Shown here in pieces: positions 58,511 through 64,000 of a DNA stretch of 64,000 bases (its first letter is position 1; the number at the start of each line of letters is the position of its first letter). Made by a program: the position numbers and the translations under genes. The notes under the pieces are model-generated. The model was not told the DNA's origin. It saw nothing but the letters and a program-made list of their open reading frames with translations, and did not search any database. The stretch covers positions 21,852,775-21,916,774 of the forward strand of contig OZ029915.1 of NCBI GenBank assembly GCA_964023275.1, given 5' to 3'. Source of the DNA: Norana najaformis (lineage: Eukaryota > Annelida > Clitellata > Crassiclitellata > Hormogastridae).

Positions 58511-59439
58511 GCTGAAGTATGCTGCAGTATGACAGTACAGCAGAAGTGGATTTAAATGAATAGATTTCAGTGCCACAGGGATTTCGTCTGAGCAGGTAAC
58601 TGGCAAGTGAAGTCGACTAAAAAATGTCTATGTCAAAGACGAGTAGGTATGTCATGTCTAGCACTGTCTGAGCCGAGAATTACATGTTCTGCTATGTGAT
58701 TGGTTTAGCTGAAAGATGAAACAGGATTTAGAAATGCATTAAGGCTTTATCAATCCTTTTCAAATGTACTGTGGTTTTATTTGACTTGTTCAATTTACAG
58801 GAGAAAGAAGCAGGTAGCAACACAAGTTAACCAACAGGTTTTCTGTTCGAAGAAAGCTTTGTAGACATCGTGGATCCTGAGGATCAGATCTGAGCTGCTT
58901 TGAGCATTTGGTCAAACGAGGTATGCTTTAACACTGTCTGGTTTAGGAGAGTCATGTTGGCTTTTGATCTGTGTCTTTGTATTGTTATGTAAATGAGGAG
59001 GGAAATTGTTTTCTTGTTTAGCCATTAACCTGTGAGTCACATGCAGCAACTATGAAATGAACTCCCAAAACCCTCTGACAGCTTGCTCGGTCACTGTCAA
59101 TATTCAATGTCAGCGTTATCCTGAGGACATTCTTTTGTTATACATGCACTGCCAGGGGTGTAGCACTTGTTACTTGTACTCGAGTCCCATTTTCAAGTCC
59201 TTGTACTTGCAAGCACTTTTACTGCTATGTGTAATTGTGAGGAAGTAATTGTAATTTTTTATTATGCTGTATAAGTTCAATATTGAGTTCATATATGTTT
59301 AAGTCTGCATAGTCAGTTTAGTCTTGACTCAGAAAAACAGGTGCCGTTTTATCTTTTGATGTGTGTTTGGATTTTTTTGCAGTATAATAAAATGTGCTTG
59401 CATTGGAATTTGCTGAGCATAAGTTTCAGTTTATGACAA

Positions 59440-59592
59440 CCATCAGCAGAAGAACCAACTAAATCCATGTTTCAAGTCCATCGAGGCATCAGCTGGAAGA
59501 ACAATCTTAAGTCCGTAAGGCCATTTGACTTTAAAAAACAACTAAATCCACAGGACTTGAAAAATGGACTTAGTTGGTTCCTCCAGTGATGG
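59440..59592. mobile_element. 153-bp palindromic element (MITE-like)
   Basis: Left arm CCATCAGCAGAAGAACCAAC... and right arm (reverse complement) CCATCACTGGAGGAACCAAC... pair over about 40 bp, continuing through TAAATCCAT/TAAGTCCAT and TTTCAAGTCC, around a centre of about 70 bp. No target duplication is obvious. Confidence 0.7.
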
Positions 59593-59689
59593 CCTCAATT
59601 TTGACTACTTGTCACTGGCATTTGAGTTTTTGTACTTGATACTGAAGTACTTGTAGTTCCATTGTGAATACTTGAAACTAGCCTATACT

Positions 59690-59850
59690 TGATGTTCCCT
59701 TAACTTGACCTTTCTGGATTTTAACCTGGAACTGAACCTGAAGTAACAACTGGCTTCTTGCAGATTTGGTTTGATTGAGTGACAGTGAATGAGCTGGTCT
59801 CCTTGACCTGACTTTTGTGTGTTGGTAAGAATATTTTGGCTATTTACTGT
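59690..59850 (+). repeat. Strongly diverged family 1 repeat
   Basis: CTTGACC, TTTTAACCTGGAACTGAACC, AGATTTGGTTTGATTGAGTG, GAATGAGCTGG and TGACTTTTGTGTGTTGG follow the block order of the 13,845 and 43,155 copies. Confidence 0.4.
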
Positions 59851-59892
59851 ACATTGTATTACTGCGGTCTGATTACATCCTATGTAATTCAT

Positions 59893-61310
59893 ATTTGTGA
59901 ACAGGTGACGATTGCATGAAATATCTTGAAGACCAGTGTGGTAGTCTAATGTGGAAGCTCAGTGTATAGTTACAGAGCCCGAATTTAAGTTCAGCATGAA
60001 ATCTGAGTGATCATCTTCCAAGTCAACATCTTCAAAGTTGATGCAAATTCCTGTTTACTGAATATGTGCTATTTTTGTTTGAGACCAAATCATTGTTCAT
60101 TTAACTAAGGAACAATGGCTGATGCTGTTTGGTTGAAGTTATCTTATGTCCAGTTAAAAGTTAGTTAATTTTTACATCTAACTGACATTACAATGCAATT
60201 AGGTTACTGCATGAAAGAAACTGACTTTATTAAAATTCAGTAAAATGATTCAAAAGTCATCTCCAGTTTATAAGCATGTCATCATTTGTTGGTTTTCAAA
60301 GACTTCTGAGGAGAACAAGAACAAGTTCTTGGATAACTAGATTAATCACCTCTGGCAGGCTCCTGTATACACTTGCAAGCACACACAAGTCCTTTCCAGA
60401 GTTGGCAGTTGACACCATTTTCAAAGTTCCTGGACCGTGTTGAATTGACAATAAGGGAATGACGATGGCCAGTGAAATCTGCAGCAAGTGGTTATCTCAC
60501 CATCCGTCACGTTTGTAGATGGTCAGTGATGCAACATCGGGATATCCTTTGGTCGTTCCTTATCATTGCTTGTCGATATTGTCAATTCTAGGCCCCCGAA
60601 TGTAATGGCTTTGCCCCGAGAGCCATCACTGGACCCACAGGTGGCCAGCTATATGCCCAACGAATGTGGCTATCAGAGGCATGATAAGTCTGGGGCGTCA
60701 GTAAAGGACAAGCGCACAAAATTACCTACTTTGGACCCCTCCCTCCCCTTGTTCACAGTTGGCCCCCCCTACCCTTTTCAGACGTCTGCACTCCAAAGCC
60801 AGTGAACAATAAAAGATCAACATCATGAAAAACGTCGTTAATTAGCTACTCGTTCTATCTTATTTAAGAGAACCTCACAATGGCACCATACGTGGCTGTC
60901 TAGCAGATCTAAATAGATGCGACTTAAGATAATAGGTTGAAAACTCGAAATGTTTCTTTAACTGTCAGTAATGGAACATTACATTGCTATTGAGGAACCA
61001 ATACAGTACAGAGTGTCTGCCATCTGCCTGAAGCTGGTGTTTAAAACGCGTTTTGTACTATAAACTATGTACACTTACCAAATTTATATGCGGACGTCCG
61101 CACAGGCCATCTCCCGCTTTATGGACTACGTCTTCACTTTTGTCGACCCTTTACGTGTATATGGAATCCCTCCCATATAGGCTAACAGTGCTCGCAGGGC
61201 AAAGAAATACGTAATGGGTGATTGTGTGAACTATTTTGAATCTAGAATGCAATAAAGCGTGCTGTAACAAAAGTATAGAATGGCTACATCCAGTCCCTGA
61301 CAGGCTGAGC
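59893..61310. other. Stretch without a recognised gene
   Basis: A 79-codon plus frame at 60,566 (proline-rich, VMALPREPSLDPQVASYMP...) has no recognised domain or splice partners. No RNA gene or complete repeat was seen. Confidence 0.5.
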
Positions 61311-61315
61311 ATATA

Positions 61316-62340
61316 TCGTAAGTGCACATTTATATATCGCCGGTTCAGAAGAGTCGTCTGAGGTGCTTCTGACCCGACAACACACAGGACCACAATCGAC
61401 CAGCATGGTCTTCAACAGCTGGCGAAATACAGGGAAAGGAAGGTCACGAACCTCGCACTGCAGGTTGCACGGCAGTCTGTTTCAGAATTGAAGGGCCGAC
61501 CGCACAGCGAAGCTATTGCGTTTTTATACGTATGGGACGAGGTATAAGTAGACCACTTTGCACTGCAGAGGGAAGAGTTCTGTTGCCAGGTGGCCTACAG
61601 ATGACAGTAAAACGAATAGCTAGCTCCCTGAGATAGGATGAAAAATAACCAGGCATGCACTTGCGCATCGTGTAAGGATCTTAAATGCGATGCGCATTTG
61701 GAATTCGCTCTCATGTTCTATTCGTTCTGACAGTTCTGTGATGTCATTAATGCCTAAACGCAAGATTCGTTTCTTTCAACTTGCCTACCCACCGTATCCT
61801 TACTTCTGGTTTCTCAGACCCACAGGAATTCGATCTGGCTTCTCCAATGCATTATTATTTTGATTACAATTTCACTTGAAGCGACCCATCGATTAAGTCA
61901 TTAGGTTAGATTGGCAACCAATACAGCTGTCAGCTCGTCCCACATGTAGTTTACATGCATGACTAAGCTAGAGAATGCCACCGATGTAGGAACGGCAGCG
62001 TTTAAAACAGATTTAAATTGGCAAATGCGAAAAGAGGGAGACCCGCATAACAGGCCTTAACATAGTCGAGCCTCCATAGTGCATACGAATGCATGCATAA
62101 GAGCCGGTCGAAGCAGCTTGTGCAAAGACCGAGTGGCAGCACACTGCGGAACCGGCGCAGATGACTCGGCCATTTTCGATACATTGCACAAGTTCCGAGT
62201 AGGCAATTTCTGGTCCAAGTGTTACATCGAGGTAACGCACAGAAATTGAGAGGGAGGCATTTGGAAAGTGAAGTTGCAAGTCTGTCTTTTGGACTTACCA
62301 AGCTTGTTCAGTTGGGTTTTCCAGGATTAAGCTGGAGGAG
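61316..62340 (-). mobile_element. Decayed L2/CR1-like LINE, C-terminal coding part and 3' end
   Basis: On the minus strand VRYLDVTLGPEIAYSELVQ (62,230 region) matches the RT thumb. Further on are LNAAVPTSVAFSSLVMHV and weak traces of the WNSLP-type tail. The 3' end at 61,316-61,385 reads CAGACGACTCTTCTGAACCG then GCGATATATAAATGTGCAC, the sequence shared with the 9,470, 11,785 and 52,470 fragments. Frames are heavily disrupted. Confidence 0.6.
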
Positions 62341-63680
62341 GATGGACGATGTCCAGAGACAAAGCGCCTCAGATGTCTGAAACTTTTCTCGCCTTAGGCT
62401 AAGGAGAACGCCTTTACAACTTGTCCGTGAACATATTAGGCCTAAATATCATGCATATTACATGTAGTTAGAAGCAACCCCCCCCCCAGAGGCAAGAACA
62501 TGGCTTAAGTCCATGATGTAGACGATACAAAGCAGAGGATCCAGAATGGAAGTATAGGCAGCCCAAAATGATGAGACCGAGGACCATGGGCATCCGCACG
62601 TTGGGGCAAGGGGCACTTGCCCCCGCATTTTTATTCTAAATGTGCAAAATTATAAACATTTGAACAGACAAATAGTGCACAAAACGGGAGATTCATCGCG
62701 CGAATACTTTCCGAATCTTACAGCTTGTCATGTAGATTTCTCAATGCACTTTATATAAATTATAAATAGTTTTAATTTTAGATAGGCCTAGTTAAAATAG
62801 CTCGGTTACGCCCACATCTAGTTTGCTTGCTTACTAACTTACAGAAGCAGTGTTTAGTAAATGTCTGCTCTGCTAGGGAGGAGCAAAGGAACCAGACTAT
62901 ACGTTGACAATATCACGTTGACAAATTATATCGACGAGTGACGGGGGTTTCGGCACAGCGGAGCAGATGCTGGATCAAGTTACAGGTGTGTTTGATATTT
63001 GCTCCAAGTATAGGCCTACAAGTCGCGAAGTTACTATAGGAGTATATTTTAGCACATTTCGAACGTACTCGGACATCAGTGGAACACACTTCTGGTTAAA
63101 ATCCAGTTTGACCTTTTGACACAAGCAGACTAGGTCTAGGAACAACCCTAAGTGTAAGATGCCGGGTGACAAATGAAGATGGAGATAGAGCGGAGGCGGA
63201 GTAGCGACTGTCTAATGCGTCGACTTTGCTCCTGCGACCTTTAAACAGCACTCCCTTTGTAAAACTAATGGCGCTAATAACAGGTGTTTTCTGTTAAGTT
63301 TCGAGTCAAGGGGGGGGGGGTCGGGAATTGGGCCGATTAGTTACGAATTAAAAGAGGTCCTTTCAAATCACGAGATGCAGTCGTAAAGTGTTTAGTGTAA
63401 CTGCACGCTACATGTATTGGAACGAAAGACTATCTTAATTTAATATACTCTAGGTGATATTCACTGTACTACCGACTTGGTACTTTTACTTTACAAGTAT
63501 TATTAATTTGACAGCGATATTGCTGATCAAGCATCAGCTGTAGCAGAAGTTCTATAGGCAGAGGCTTTAGAGGCAAAATCTGTGGATAATTGTGCGGACA
63601 TATTAATATGGCGTTCTGGGTCTGGACGAAACTTCGCCGAGCGGGGTGACCGGCCCAGTTCTACGCTCAGAGCCATCATC
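62341..63680. other. Stretch without a recognised gene
   Basis: It contains homopolymer C and G runs (62,480 and 63,311) and an inverted GGGGCAAGGGGCACTTGCCCC at about 62,605. No coding domain was found. Confidence 0.5.
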
Positions 63681-63684
63681 CGCC

Positions 63685-63966
63685 TCACTGCCCCCCCCCT
63701 CTACTTCCGACGTAAAAAGGCCATTCCGCGTCGTCTCTGCCCATAGTGTCCGTTCTTTCCAAGGAAGGTTTAGGATTGACACCTTTGTTAATGGAGTCAA
63801 CGCTGTAAAGCTGTGTCTTGGGATCCGACTCTGCCTCTTCCGAGGTCGCGGGATAGGCAGCGTCCTGAGGATGGCTTTTTCTCAGAACAGGGTCCCTTTC
63901 TTTACCGGCAATAGTCGTTCCCTTTATGTGTACTTTCTTTGCTACGGGCTTTCTCGTCACCACCAT
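63685..63966 (-). CDS. Unrecognised open frame at the window edge
   Basis: A 93-codon minus frame starts MVVTRKPVAKKVHIKGTTIA and contains SHPQDAAYPATSEEAESDPK. It is polar, without low-complexity runs, and could be an exon of a gene continuing beyond the window. No domain or splice evidence is available. An overlapping frame is also open. Confidence 0.2.
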   Translation of the reverse strand: MVVTRKPVAKKVHIKGTTIAGKERDPVLRKSHPQDAAYPATSEEAESDPKTQLYSVDSINKGVNPKPSLERTDTMGRDDAEWPFYVGSRGGGQ

Positions 63967-64000
63967 TCAACATCTAGTAACTCTGGAACTACCGCTAATA

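Overview
The window is animal nuclear DNA: introns with GT-AG splice sites, tRNA-derived SINEs, several clades of LINE, hAT and Tc1 DNA transposons, one Ty3/Gypsy fossil and many microsatellites. It has no operons, no rRNA and no CRISPR. The AT-rich background, the many copies of the palindrome TAGGCCTA and the repeat types suggest a marine invertebrate. A deuterostome such as an echinoderm is my guess only, because no species-diagnostic gene is present.

Left part (1-24 kb): a decayed LINE with endonuclease and reverse transcriptase motifs opens the window. It is followed by two in-phase exons of an alpha-arrestin (ARRDC-type) gene at 3,702-4,013 and 6,864-7,134. The rest is a repeat-rich desert with a degenerate GTTACCATA tandem array, a 200-bp GA tract, SINEs and LINE 3' ends. 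At 17-20.5 kb is a small stack of events: a 1,164-bp Tc1 element with perfect 24-bp ends and TA flanks sits in a splice donor, a 619-bp non-autonomous hAT with a perfect 8-bp target duplication lies beside it, and a second, Tc1-free copy of the same host segment lies 3 kb away.

Middle (24.1-37.4 kb): a broken Ty3/Gypsy-type fossil on the minus strand, with two 203-bp LTRs, has been split by a 9,825-bp hAT element (26,096-35,920). The hAT has matching terminal inverted repeats and the 8-bp duplication GTGACACC. It encodes a three-exon BED-finger transposase (about 653 codons, two internal stops). It also carries a 564-codon gene of an unnamed, cysteine/histidine-rich, probably RNase H-fold family with its own TATA/CRE promoter, and a phase-compatible chain of three unrecognised exons plus a possible fourth. 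This 'hAT with cargo' is the most interesting object in the window.

Right part (38-64 kb): remnants of a TTF-finger hAT and two LINEs precede a well-supported host gene at 45,766-55,502. Seven plus-strand exons with consistent phases encode the RG/RDY/SRD-rich C-terminal 287 residues of an hnRNP G/RBMX-like RNA-binding protein. Its RRM-coding 5' end was not found. The last 8 kb hold SINE and LINE debris, a 153-bp palindromic element and no convincing gene.
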